Position numbers and translations under genes: made by a program
Shown here: piece after piece, positions 50,244-58,552 of the stretch
Numbering within the stretch: the first letter of the stretch is position 1
How the letters are laid out: each line of letters begins with the position of its first letter
From: Streptomyces violascens
Lineage (GTDB): Bacteria > Actinomycetota > Actinomycetes > Streptomycetales > Streptomycetaceae
NCBI RefSeq assembly: GCF_014649955.1
Contig: NZ_BMUA01000026.1
Location: 48,672-112,671 of the forward strand
DNA: 64,000 nt
Direction of reading: 5' to 3'
Notes under the pieces: generated by a model
Told to the model about the DNA's origin: nothing
The model's database searches: none
What the model saw: only the letters and a program-made list of their open reading frames with translations

Positions 50244-50886
50244 ATGACGACCAGCCTCGACCGTCCCGCGGCGGCCCCGAGCACCGCCGACACCGTGTCC
50301 GCACCATCTGCTGCACCCGTCGACATCGACCGGGTCGCGGACCTGGTCGCCCAGCTCTTGGTTGAGCTGGGTGAAGATCCCACCCGCGAAGGACTGCTCG
50401 ACACCCCGGACCGCGTCGCGGCCTGGTGGAGCGCGTTTTTTGTCCCCGGACGACGCCTCGATGGCCACCTGTTTCACCGAGTCCCAGCTGGGCGACCAGT
50501 TGGTCATCGTGGGTGGGATGAGCGTGTGGTCGCTCTGCGAGCACCACATGCTGCCCATGAACCTGCACGTCACGGCCGGATACGTACCCGACGGCGGCGC
50601 GGTGGTGGGACTGTCCAAGTTCGGGCGGATCGCCCAGCACTACGCCGGGCGGCTCCAGGTCCAGGAGCGCTTCACCCGGCAGGTCGCCGAGCACCTTGTG
50701 GACGTGATCGGACGCAAGGACGTCGCGGTCGCCGTACGCGGTCTGCACCTGTGCATGAGCATGCGGGGCGTGCGGCTGGAGGCCGCCCGCACCACCACGC
50801 TGCACACAGGCGGCCAGTTCGCGATCGATCCGGTGCTCAACCAGCAGTTCGTCACTCTGGCCGGCGCCCAGTGGAACGCGGCCTGA
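50244..50886 (+). pseudogene. folE: GTP cyclohydrolase I gene with a one-base insertion
   Basis: The two halves of a FolE are in different frames. The first (50244 to about 50440) has VDIDRVADLVAQLLVELGED and EGLLDTPDRVAAWWSAF. The second (from about 50437) has SPDDASMATCFTES, the zinc ligands CEHHMLP and the SMRGVRLEAA/LHLCMSM region. The break lies in a T6 run at 50436-50441; five Ts would restore one 213-residue protein. FolE makes 7,8-dihydroneopterin triphosphate from GTP, the first step to CDG. The intact sequence on both sides suggests a recent mutation, a sequencing error or slippage; another folE elsewhere in the genome could substitute. Confidence 0.8.
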
Positions 50887-50925
50887 TCCCTGCCCGGTAA
50901 GCGGACCAAGGAGGAGGTGCAGCAG

Positions 50926-51453
50926 ATGGATCCGTCACCGACGACATCGACGCACGCAGAGCGGCCCGGACCCCTGTACCTGACGTGGGACGACCTCACC
51001 ACCGCGACAGCAACCCTCGCGCATCAGGTGGCGGCCGCAGGGATGCCGCAGGCGGTGGTAGGCATCGTCCGCGGCGGCCTGATCCCGGCCGCGTGGCTCG
51101 CCCACCGGCTCGCGATCCGCGACGTGCGGACCGTCGAGGTCACCCGCACGACCAGCGACGGCATCAACGCCGCCAAGAGCACGGTCCCCGCCGTCCGCAA
51201 CCCCGCGTCGCTCGGCGACCTCACAGACCTGGACGTGCTGCTCGTCGACGACATCGCCGGCAGTGGCGGGACCCTCACCCACACAGCCCGGCTGATCCAC
51301 GACCTCGGCCCCGCCCGGGTGCGTACCGCGGTCTTCGCCGTGAACCGGGCCAACTGGACGCAAAGCTCCGACCCCCACCGCGACATCGACTACATCGCCT
51401 CACTGACGGACACCTGGGTCGTTTTCCCCTGGGAGGGGCAGCATGAGCGCTGA
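50926..51453 (+). CDS. Purine-type phosphoribosyltransferase
   Basis: 175 residues of type I PRTase fold: early VGIVRGGLIPAAWLAHRL (the PPi loop, as in xanthine-guanine PRTases) and the PRPP motif VLLVDDIAGSGGTLTHTARL. It has the short hood of bases similar to hypoxanthine/guanine enzymes. In toyocamycin- and tubercidin-type clusters such an enzyme puts ribose-5-phosphate onto a 7-deazapurine base; here the likely base is CDG. AGGAGG lies eight bases before ATG 50926. It overlaps the next gene by 11 bp. Confidence 0.85.
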   Translation: MDPSPTTSTHAERPGPLYLTWDDLTTATATLAHQVAAAGMPQAVVGIVRGGLIPAAWLAHRLAIRDVRTVEVTRTTSDGINAAKSTVPAVRNPASLGDLTDLDVLLVDDIAGSGGTLTHTARLIHDLGPARVRTAVFAVNRANWTQSSDPHRDIDYIASLTDTWVVFPWEGQHER

Positions 51454-52219
51454 ACTGGAGCTCCCGGCAGGGTGCGCCGCGGACCGGAGGGAGCCGGGCA
51501 CGACGGCCCCCGCCCTTCCCGGTCCCCGTGCCGCTGCCGGCTGTGTCCGCCCGTTGTGGGTGAGCGTCGAGGGTCTCAACGGGGTGGGCAAGAGCGAGGC
51601 CATCCGCGCGGTCGCGGCAGAGCTGGGCCCACGGTGCCTGCGGCTGAGCGAACTGACCGACCAGGACGGCGACACGCTGCCGGGCCAGGTGATCGCCGCT
51701 CTCCGCTCGACGGGCGACGTCTTCCTGCGGACGGGGCATCCCGTCGTCGAGACCCTGGCCTTCCTCGCTCTGAAGGTCCGCGAGTACGAGCTCCTGAGCG
51801 AGCGCAACTTGACCGGCGTCGAGGTGATCCTCGAAGACCGCGGGATCGACAGCACGGCCATCTACCAGGCGGTGATCCTGGCCGCCCAGCACCCGGGTGT
51901 ACAGCCTCAGGCACTGGCGGAGCGCATCCTGGCGACGATGGCCCCATGGCGCCCCGCTCCCGACGCGACGGTCCTGCTGACCTGCGACCGGGAGGTAGCC
52001 AACAGCAGGTTCGCCGCCCGGACCGGCCGGGTGCTCGCCGACCGGGACCTCGTGGTGATCGAACAGGCCGAGGTCCTCTACCGCGACTTCGCCCGCGCCC
52101 GCCCCGACCGGTTCATCGTGCTGGACGTGAACGGCTGCAGCCAAGACGAGAGCGCGAAGGCACTCCGGGCGGCCGTGGAGGACCTGATCCAGCGGCGGGA
52201 GGCTGTCCATGCGTCGTGA
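51443..52219 (+). CDS. Thymidylate-kinase-like nucleotide kinase 1
   Basis: 258 residues. Walker A is VEGLNGVGKSEAI, near residue 44; TMP-kinase-like later parts are ILEDRGIDSTAIYQAV (the DR substrate motif) and LTCDREVANSRFAARTG (the lid region). About 40 extra residues precede the fold. It may phosphorylate a nucleoside or nucleotide of the pathway. It overlaps both neighbours by 11 bp. A second, related kinase lies at 54426-55196. Confidence 0.75.
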   Translation: MSAELELPAGCAADRREPGTTAPALPGPRAAAGCVRPLWVSVEGLNGVGKSEAIRAVAAELGPRCLRLSELTDQDGDTLPGQVIAALRSTGDVFLRTGHPVVETLAFLALKVREYELLSERNLTGVEVILEDRGIDSTAIYQAVILAAQHPGVQPQALAERILATMAPWRPAPDATVLLTCDREVANSRFAARTGRVLADRDLVVIEQAEVLYRDFARARPDRFIVLDVNGCSQDESAKALRAAVEDLIQRREAVHAS

Positions 52220-53246
52220 CATCACGCTCCTGTGGGGACTGCGCTCCCGCTGCGCCGTGGCCTGCCTGTACTGCTACTTCGGCATCGTGGAGGAGCACAA
52301 GGCCAGCCCGCCGGACCAGCTCGGCATCCTGTCGCATATCTCCCGCAACGACTTGAGCCGGGAGGAGATCACCGCGTTCGCGCGGACCCTGGAAGGCTCC
52401 CCGGTCGAGCGGGTCGTCATCGCCGGCGGCGAGCCGCTGGACTGGCCCGCTGCCCTGGACCTGATCGAGATCATCAAGAACGCGGAATGCGAGGTGGTCA
52501 TCGCCACGAACGGCATCCCCCTCACTCGACCGGGGATCGCCGAACGTCTCGTCGAGCTTCAGGTGGACGGGGTGTCGGTGTCCCTGGACAGCGTGGACCC
52601 GGCCTCCAACGACCGCCTGCGGCCGTCGCGCTCCGGGAAGTTCGGCCACGCCGACGTGCTGGCCGGCATCCAGGCACTGCTGCGGGCCCGCGGCGCCGGC
52701 CCGGCGCCGCGCGTCGGGATCTACAGCGTGGTGATGCGGCCGGCGCCGCAGGAAATCACCCAGGTGGCACGGCTGGGCGCCGACCTCGGCGTGGACTACT
52801 TCGTGCCGCAGCCGATCTCCCTGGCACCCGATCACAAGCTGTTCGACGAACTCGCGCACACCCCCGAGGACACGGTGCCCGTGGCCCAGGAGCTGGCCCA
52901 GCTACAGGCCGACCCGGCGGGCCTGGAGGTTCCCTCACCTGGCTCCATGCTGCGCTTCGTCTCCGCGATCTCCACCCAGGTCAGCGGGCGCGTCAAGGAG
53001 TGCTTCGGCGGGGCGCAGCTGTTCTTCGTCCAGCCGGACGGCTCGCTGTGGGACTGTCCGTCCGATCGCCGGATCGCCGCGACCCCCGCAGAGCGACGGC
53101 GCACGATTGCCGGGGCGGACGCCCGGACGCTGTTCGACGGGCGGCCCCCGTGCACGGACTGCTCCCACTTCAGCCGGGACTGCGTGAACATGTGGCCGCT
53201 GGTCCTGGACATGCCGCGCCTGCTCAATAAGGAGTCCAGCCGATGA
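52209..53246 (+). CDS. Radical SAM enzyme with SPASM/twitch-like C-terminus
   Basis: 345 residues. The core cluster motif is Cys15, Cys19 and Cys22 (SRCAVACLYCYFG, CxxxCxxC), with IAGGEPLDW (GGE) and SVSLDSVDPASND. The C-terminal region adds clustered cysteines: VKECFGGAQLFFV, LWDCPSDRR and PPCTDCSHFSRDC, which fit a second Fe-S cluster of SPASM/twitch type. In aminoglycoside pathways a twitch radical SAM dehydrogenase (BtrN) oxidises an alcohol to a ketone before a DegT aminotransferase acts. The next gene is exactly a DegT enzyme, overlapping by four bases. Confidence 0.85.
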   Translation: MRRDITLLWGLRSRCAVACLYCYFGIVEEHKASPPDQLGILSHISRNDLSREEITAFARTLEGSPVERVVIAGGEPLDWPAALDLIEIIKNAECEVVIATNGIPLTRPGIAERLVELQVDGVSVSLDSVDPASNDRLRPSRSGKFGHADVLAGIQALLRARGAGPAPRVGIYSVVMRPAPQEITQVARLGADLGVDYFVPQPISLAPDHKLFDELAHTPEDTVPVAQELAQLQADPAGLEVPSPGSMLRFVSAISTQVSGRVKECFGGAQLFFVQPDGSLWDCPSDRRIAATPAERRRTIAGADARTLFDGRPPCTDCSHFSRDCVNMWPLVLDMPRLLNKESSR

Positions 53247-54349
53247 CCCTTCCCTTGCCCCCCGACAGAGCGCCTCTCCTGCGAGAGATGACCGCCAGCC
53301 TGTCGGCCATGCCCGATCCGGCGGCCTCGGGCCATCTGCGGCTGTTCGAGGACGAAGCCGCGCACGCTCTCGGCACCGCGCACGCGGTCGCCGTGTCCTC
53401 AGGCACCACTGCTCTGCACGCCGCGTTGTCCGCCTGCGGGATCGGACCGGGAGACGAAGTCCTCGTCCCGGCGCTGACCGTGATCATGACGGTGGCACCT
53501 CTTCGCGCGCTCGGGGCCACGCCGGTGTTCGTCGACAGTGACCCGGCCACCTTGGACCTGGACTACGAGGATGCGGCCCGGAAGGTCACCGCCGGGACCC
53601 GGGCGATCATCCCGGTCCACCTGTGGGGCCGGATGGGAGACCCCGGCGCCCTGGCAGCGTTCGCGTCCGAGCACGGACTCGCGATCGTCGAGGACGCGGC
53701 CCAGGCCGTTGGCACCGTCCGGAACAATCGGCCAGCCGGTACGGTCGGCACGGTCGGCTGCTTCAGCATGAAGGACGGCAAGATCCTGTGGAGCGGCGAA
53801 GGCGGGTTCCTCACCACGGCCAGCAGCCAAGTCGCCGAGCACGCACGCGCCTTCCGCAGCCACTGGCAGCCCGCCCCACCGGGAGAGGCCCCGCTCAGCC
53901 GGCTGGCAACCAACTTCCGCCTCGCCGCCCCCTTGGCGGCTCTGGCTCTGGCCAACCTCCGCCGCATGCCCGGCCTCCTCGAGTGGCGCCGCTCCCAGAC
54001 CCGATACCTCCTGAACGCCCTGCAGCGCGTCCCCGGTCTGAGCGCCCTCGCTCCCGCTGCGCGTGAGGAATGGAACGGCTTCTCCCCGCTGCTACACATC
54101 GGCCTGCCCGGCCCCAGGGCGTTCGCCGAACATCTCGCGCAGCAGGGCGTGCCGAACTCCACCGGCAGTTTCCGCCTCGTGCCCTGCGATACCCGGCCCC
54201 CGTTCCCCGTGCCGCAGCAGCCGTGCCGCGGCACGGCAGAGATCCTCGACCGCACGCTCGCCGTCGTCCTCGCCGAGGGCGACACTGCGGCCACCCTCGA
54301 CCACTACGCCAACGTCGTCGCCCGGGCAGCCGCCGCGTGGGCACCATGA
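53243..54349 (+). CDS. DegT/DnrJ/EryC1-family aminotransferase
   Basis: A 368-residue PLP enzyme. Internal aldimine Lys180 in MKDGKILWSGEGGFL (K-x4-GEGG); cofactor-binding AIVEDAAQAVGTVR and SSGTTALHAALSACG. These enzymes transaminate ketosugars with Glu or Gln. ATGA overlap with the radical SAM gene strongly suggests consecutive reactions: oxidation, then amination. The substrate is probably a nucleotide or sugar of this pathway rather than a dTDP-sugar, since no dTDP-sugar genes are present. Confidence 0.9.
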   Translation: MTLPLPPDRAPLLREMTASLSAMPDPAASGHLRLFEDEAAHALGTAHAVAVSSGTTALHAALSACGIGPGDEVLVPALTVIMTVAPLRALGATPVFVDSDPATLDLDYEDAARKVTAGTRAIIPVHLWGRMGDPGALAAFASEHGLAIVEDAAQAVGTVRNNRPAGTVGTVGCFSMKDGKILWSGEGGFLTTASSQVAEHARAFRSHWQPAPPGEAPLSRLATNFRLAAPLAALALANLRRMPGLLEWRRSQTRYLLNALQRVPGLSALAPAAREEWNGFSPLLHIGLPGPRAFAEHLAQQGVPNSTGSFRLVPCDTRPPFPVPQQPCRGTAEILDRTLAVVLAEGDTAATLDHYANVVARAAAAWAP

Positions 54350-54425
54350 CCGCCGGCCGGGACGCCGGCCCCGTCCGCAAGAGCCGCTCCGGCGCCCCGT
54401 CCTCGTCTCCGAAAGGATCCCGTCC

Positions 54426-55196
54426 GTGACGATCACCTCGGCACGCCACGCGTGCACCCGCGGCCCGCTGATCTCCACCGAAGGCCTCAACGGTGTCGGC
54501 AAGACCTACTTGACCAACCGTGCCGTCGAAGCCCTCAACGAGAAGCCGTTAGTGCTGGACGAGTTCTCCCACCGGGCGAACGGACGCCCCGGACTGGGCG
54601 AAGCCCTGCTCCAGGCGCTGCGCGAGGCCAGCACCGGCGACCCGTTCCTGCGCGGGGGCACCCCCATGGCCGAAGCTCTCCTGCTGATGGCCATCAAGCG
54701 TCACGACCTCGACACCCTGCTCCCCGACCTGGCCGGCAGGCGCACGGTCGTCGAAGGCCGCAGCGTCGACACCACGGCGGTGTGCCAGGCGCTGCTGCTG
54801 CACCCCGACCACCCGGACCAGGCCCTTGAGACGGCCCTGGCCCTGCTCGGCCTCGCGTCCTTCTACCGGCCGCTGCCCGATCTCACGATCCTGATCACCG
54901 ACGACGCGGACCAGGCCCTCGTGCGCGCGCAGCGCCGCGACCAGCGGGTCTTCACCCCCGAGCAGGCCACGTTCATGCGTCAGGCGTGCGCGCTGTTCGA
55001 ACGGGTCGCCGCCACCGACCCGGCCCGCTACAGCGTCATCGACCGGCGCCTCGTCGACGAGTACGAGGCCGCCGCGCAGATCCGGGACTGGATCGGCGGC
55101 GCCGGACCGGGCCTTGACTGCCTGCGTGAGCCGTGGGCGGGCGAGGAGGCGCCGTGCATCTGCTGCGGACACCGCGTGGATGTGGTGCCGGCATGA
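54426..55196 (+). CDS. Thymidylate-kinase-like nucleotide kinase 2
   Basis: 256 residues. Walker A is STEGLNGVGKTYLTNR; the DR-like motif is VVEGRSVDTTAVCQALL; the lid has AQRRDQRVFTPEQATF. The C-terminus has a CICCGHR cysteine cluster not found in kinase 1. It shares the EGLNGVGK loop with kinase 1, so the two are paralogues. GTG 54426 with AAAGGA upstream, 76 bp after the DegT gene. Two successive kinases suggest stepwise phosphorylation to a di- or triphosphate intermediate, or two different nucleosides. Confidence 0.75.
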   Translation: MTITSARHACTRGPLISTEGLNGVGKTYLTNRAVEALNEKPLVLDEFSHRANGRPGLGEALLQALREASTGDPFLRGGTPMAEALLLMAIKRHDLDTLLPDLAGRRTVVEGRSVDTTAVCQALLLHPDHPDQALETALALLGLASFYRPLPDLTILITDDADQALVRAQRRDQRVFTPEQATFMRQACALFERVAATDPARYSVIDRRLVDEYEAAAQIRDWIGGAGPGLDCLREPWAGEEAPCICCGHRVDVVPA

Positions 55197-55975
55197 ACGA
55201 GATGGTCCTCCCCCCGGGCAGCCCGAACCCCGCCCACGCCGCGGGCTGCTCGCCGGTCATCCCTGACGGCATCGAGGCCGTGGTCTTCGACTTCGACGGC
55301 ACCCTCGCCGACACGACGGCCAACCAGGAGCAGTCGCTGCGGGCGGCACTCCAGCCGTACGGGCTCGACCTGGACACGAACTGGTACCGCCGGCACTGCG
55401 GCCTGTCCATCCACGACCTGCTCGCCGCGCTGCCGGGCGCACGGCAGCTGCCCCACGACGAGATCATCCGCCGCAGCCGCGCCCACCTCCTGGCTCACAT
55501 GCACACCATCGCCCCCATCGCGTGCAGCGTCTCGCTCCTGCACGCGGCGCGCGAGGTCGGGCTGCCCTGTGCCGTGGCGTCGGCGGCCAGCCGCGTCCTC
55601 GTCCATCCCGGCCTTGAAGCCCTGGGCCTGGGGCCCGAGTTCGAAGCCGTCGTCACGCGGGAGGACGCCGCACGCGGCAAGCCCGCCCCTGACCTGTTCC
55701 TTCAGGCCGCTCGCCGCATCGGCGTTCCGCCGGAGCGCTGCCTCGCCGTGGAGGACTCCCCGGACGGTATCGCCTCGGCGCTCGCCGCCGGCATGCACGT
55801 GCTCAGGGTGGTCGACGGCCACCTGGCCCTCACCGGCGAGAACACCGAAGAGGCCGCGGGCCTGCCGTCAGGAGCCGGAGCACCGACGCTGCCCGGCTGC
55901 GCTCTCGGGCAGGCGGCCGCCCGCAGCCGCCCCGCATCCATTCCCGCGCCGTCGACCGCCGATTCCGACCGGTGA
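55193..55975 (+). CDS. HAD-superfamily phosphatase
   Basis: 260 residues. Motif 1 VFDFDGTLADT (nucleophile Asp), motif 2 ASAASRV, motif 3 RGKPAPDLFL, motif 4 VEDSPDGIASAL: complete and of the phosphoglycolate phosphatase/beta-phosphoglucomutase type with an alpha-helical cap. About 40 extra Ala/Pro-rich residues end the protein. It probably removes a phosphate from a pathway intermediate. ATGA overlap with kinase 2. Confidence 0.85.
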   Translation: MNEMVLPPGSPNPAHAAGCSPVIPDGIEAVVFDFDGTLADTTANQEQSLRAALQPYGLDLDTNWYRRHCGLSIHDLLAALPGARQLPHDEIIRRSRAHLLAHMHTIAPIACSVSLLHAAREVGLPCAVASAASRVLVHPGLEALGLGPEFEAVVTREDAARGKPAPDLFLQAARRIGVPPERCLAVEDSPDGIASALAAGMHVLRVVDGHLALTGENTEEAAGLPSGAGAPTLPGCALGQAAARSRPASIPAPSTADSDR

Positions 55976-56006
55976 CGGCTCCCAGCCGTCGCAGCAGAGG
56001 AGCATG

Positions 56007-56972
56007 ATGCCCGTCCTCCACTCGACCAAGAACCTGAAGGTCGCCACCCCCGTCACGGAAGCCAGTGCGGGCGTCGGGGTCTTCGAGTACACCGATGCCT
56101 ACACGGTGTTCCACTACGGCCGGATGCCGGACCTGATCCCCGGCAAGGGCGAGGCCATAGCCCGCATGGCCGCCTTCAACTTCCGGTTGCTGGAGGCGGC
56201 CGGCGTGCGGACCCACTTCCGCCGGTTCATCGCCCCCCACCGCATCGAGTTCGATCTCGCCCGCCTTCCCGCCCCGGATGCCGTGCCCCTGGGCCCCGAC
56301 GTCTGCAACACGCTGCTCCCCGTGCATGTCCTTGTCCGCACGGAACTCCCGCAGGGCAGCTCCGTCCACCGCCGTCTTGCCGCAGGCACCCTTACCCCGG
56401 CCCAGGTCGGACTCAGCTCCCTCCCCGCGGCCGGGGAGGAACTGAAGGAGCCGTTCGTCGAGTTCGCGACCATGCTGGACGACGTCAACGAGTACATAGA
56501 CGCGGCGGAAGCCCAACGCCTCACAGGTTTGGACGACGACCGGTTCCAAGCCCTGCGCGACGTCACCGTCACGGTCAACCGCGTGCTGACCGAGCACGCG
56601 CGCACGGTGGGCCTGCGGCACGGTGACGGCAAACTCGAATTCGTGGTGGCGGCCGATGGCAGCCTCGTGCTCGCCGACAGTCCCGGCACTCCCGACGAGA
56701 GCCGCCTGCTCTTCGATGGCGTGCACTGTGGCAAGCAGGTCCTGCGGAACTGGTACGTCGCCAACGGGCTCGAAGTGCCCGTCAACCGGCTGCTCGCCGA
56801 AGGCGTGCCCCGGCATCAGTGGCCCACGCCGACCCCACTGCCGGGCGACTTCCTGCCGGTGATGTCCGATCTCTACCGGTCCCTGAGTGAGACCTGGACC
56901 GGCGAGCGCCTCTGGAACGCTCCGGATCTGCCGGCGGCCACGGCGGCCGTGGCCCGGGTCATCGGGCACTGA
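56007..56972 (+). CDS. PurC-like (SAICAR-synthetase-family) amide ligase, divergent
   Basis: 321 residues. Family marks: LIPGKGEAIARMAAFNF (as in IPGKG), PVHVLVRTELPQGSSVHRRL, HGDGKLEFVV (as in DTKxEFG), TPDESRLLF (as in TPDSSR) and GKQVLRNWY. The early GKVRD(L/V)Y phosphate loop is not recognisable, and DxK is DGK. PurC joins Asp to a 5-aminoimidazole carboxylate nucleotide using ATP. CDG nucleotide also carries a carboxylate on a five-membered ring, so the enzyme may make its amide with an amino acid. Start at 56007 (GAGGAG four bases upstream) rather than the ATG at 56004. Confidence 0.8.
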   Translation: MPVLHSTKNLKVATPVTEASAGVGVFEYTDAYTVFHYGRMPDLIPGKGEAIARMAAFNFRLLEAAGVRTHFRRFIAPHRIEFDLARLPAPDAVPLGPDVCNTLLPVHVLVRTELPQGSSVHRRLAAGTLTPAQVGLSSLPAAGEELKEPFVEFATMLDDVNEYIDAAEAQRLTGLDDDRFQALRDVTVTVNRVLTEHARTVGLRHGDGKLEFVVAADGSLVLADSPGTPDESRLLFDGVHCGKQVLRNWYVANGLEVPVNRLLAEGVPRHQWPTPTPLPGDFLPVMSDLYRSLSETWTGERLWNAPDLPAATAAVARVIGH

Positions 56973-57066
56973 CCAGAACCCACCCAGGTAGCCGCCGGCG
57001 CGTGCTCTTCTCGATGAGCAGGGCACACGCCAGCGGTGCCACCCAACCGACGTGAACGGCGGACGC

Positions 57067-57729
57067 ATGGGCAGTTTGACCGACGACCCCGACTTCCGGG
57101 CAACGACGTTCGTGGTCGTCGACTTCGAGACGACAACGCCAACGGGCTACCCGGCGCAGCCCATCGAAGTCGCCGCCCTCGCTCTGCGTTGCCCGGCCGG
57201 TGCATGGACGGAAGCCGGCCGAAGTGCCTCCCTCATCCGGCCGCCCGCGTTCGCCCCGGTGACACGGGCCGACACGGCCCAGACCGGCCTGACAGCGGCC
57301 GAACTGGCAGGCGCCCCGGACGTGGCACACGTCATGGGTGCCCTGGACCGACGATTCACCCCTGGCGGCCGGTACCTGCTGGTGGCGCAGCACGCCGCCA
57401 CCGAGGCGAACGTCATCCACAACGCCCGCGAGCACTGCCCGAATCTGGCCCGCATCGACTTCCTCGACACCATCCCCCTCGCCAAGTACCTAGCCCCAGG
57501 CCTGGCGAACTACAAACTCGACACCCTGCTGGCGCACTTCGCCATCCCGCAGCCGACCGCCCGCCACCGGGCCTACGCCGACGTCGACGTCACCGCGCAG
57601 GTACTCCTCCGCCTCCTTCGTGCCGCGGACGACACCGCGCAGCTCGCCGACCTCGCCGCCCTGGTGAAGGTGGCGGGGCGCACCGCCAAGAGCAACATCC
57701 CGGTCCAGGGCGGGCTGTTCGACATCTAG
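57067..57729 (+). CDS. DnaQ-like 3'-5' exonuclease
   Basis: 220 residues of the DEDDh fold: FVVVDFETTTPTGYPAQPIE (ExoI DE), LLVAQHAATEANVI (ExoII-like) and TARHRAYADVDVTAQVLL (ExoIII with His and Asp). The ExoII position has HAATEAN rather than the usual HNxxFD, so the third acid is uncertain. It may process DNA, RNA or a nucleotide. The true start may be GTG 57052; ATG 57067 is preferred for GGCGGA. A repair or self-protection role in the cluster is speculative. Confidence 0.75.
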   Translation: MGSLTDDPDFRATTFVVVDFETTTPTGYPAQPIEVAALALRCPAGAWTEAGRSASLIRPPAFAPVTRADTAQTGLTAAELAGAPDVAHVMGALDRRFTPGGRYLLVAQHAATEANVIHNAREHCPNLARIDFLDTIPLAKYLAPGLANYKLDTLLAHFAIPQPTARHRAYADVDVTAQVLLRLLRAADDTAQLADLAALVKVAGRTAKSNIPVQGGLFDI

Positions 57730-57786
57730 CCCACCCTCCGGGCGACGAGCCATGCAGTGCCACTCGCAGACAGGACGGTACGCATC

Positions 57787-58428
57787 ATGACGAACAAGCA
57801 AGAGACCCAACGTGACGAGGTCCAGGTCCCGTTCTGGTTCGATCCGCTGTGCCCCTGGGCCTGGATCACCTCGCGCTGGCTCTTGGAGGTTGAGCAGGTC
57901 CGGCCCGTGCGCGCCGACTGGCGGATCATGTCCCTTGCCTACCTCAACCTCGACCAGCGGAGCGGCAAGGGCCTCAGCGAGGACTACCGGAACCTGATGA
58001 GCACGGCCTGGGGCTCGGTGCGGGTCTGCGCCGCCGCCGCCGAGCACGCCGGCCGCCCCGTCCTGGGGCCGCTGTACACGGCCATCGGCACCCGGCTGCA
58101 CAATCAGCGGCGCTGCGAGGACCCCACCGTCATCACCGAAGCCCTGGCGGAAGCCGGGCTGCCGGCCTCACTGGCCGCGGCAGCCACCAGCACGGAGTTC
58201 GACCAGCGCATCAAGGACTCTCACCACGAGGCGTTCGACGAGGTCGGACTCGACGTCGGGACACCCGTCCTGCGGATCGCCGGCACGACCCTGTTCGGCC
58301 CCGTCATCACCCCGGCCCCCCGCGGCGAAGCCGCCGGCCAGCTCTGGGACGGCCTGGTGAAAGTCGCGGCGACGCACGGCTTCTTCGAGCTCAAGCGGAG
58401 CCGCAACGCCAAGCCGTCCTTCGACTGA
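57787..58428 (+). CDS. DsbA-like (mycothiol-dependent nitroreductase Rv2466c type) protein
   Basis: 213 residues. FWFDPLCPWAWITSRWLLEV is the thioredoxin-fold active site of the Rv2466c family (CPWC there); here the second Cys is Ala25, so only Cys22 remains. DVGTPVLRIAGTTLFGPVI gives the cis-Pro loop (TPV). Family members use mycothiol for reduction. A single-Cys variant could work by a glutathione-S-transferase-like route or be a chaperone. AGGACGG lies eight bases before ATG 57787. Confidence 0.8.
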   Translation: MTNKQETQRDEVQVPFWFDPLCPWAWITSRWLLEVEQVRPVRADWRIMSLAYLNLDQRSGKGLSEDYRNLMSTAWGSVRVCAAAAEHAGRPVLGPLYTAIGTRLHNQRRCEDPTVITEALAEAGLPASLAAAATSTEFDQRIKDSHHEAFDEVGLDVGTPVLRIAGTTLFGPVITPAPRGEAAGQLWDGLVKVAATHGFFELKRSRNAKPSFD

Positions 58429-58552
58429 GTCCACCGCGAACCGACGGCTCCGACGACACGCAGAACGCACGGGTCGGTGCCGCCGATCCGGCCCGAGCGG
58501 TTCCAGATCGCCTCCCTTCCCGCCACGTGCGCTACCCGTCCACGAGAACGAG

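Noticed and set aside
50244..50886. Programmed ribosomal frameshifting in folE
   Set aside because: No slippery heptamer with a following pseudoknot could be made out; a simple homopolymer insertion explains the change more easily.
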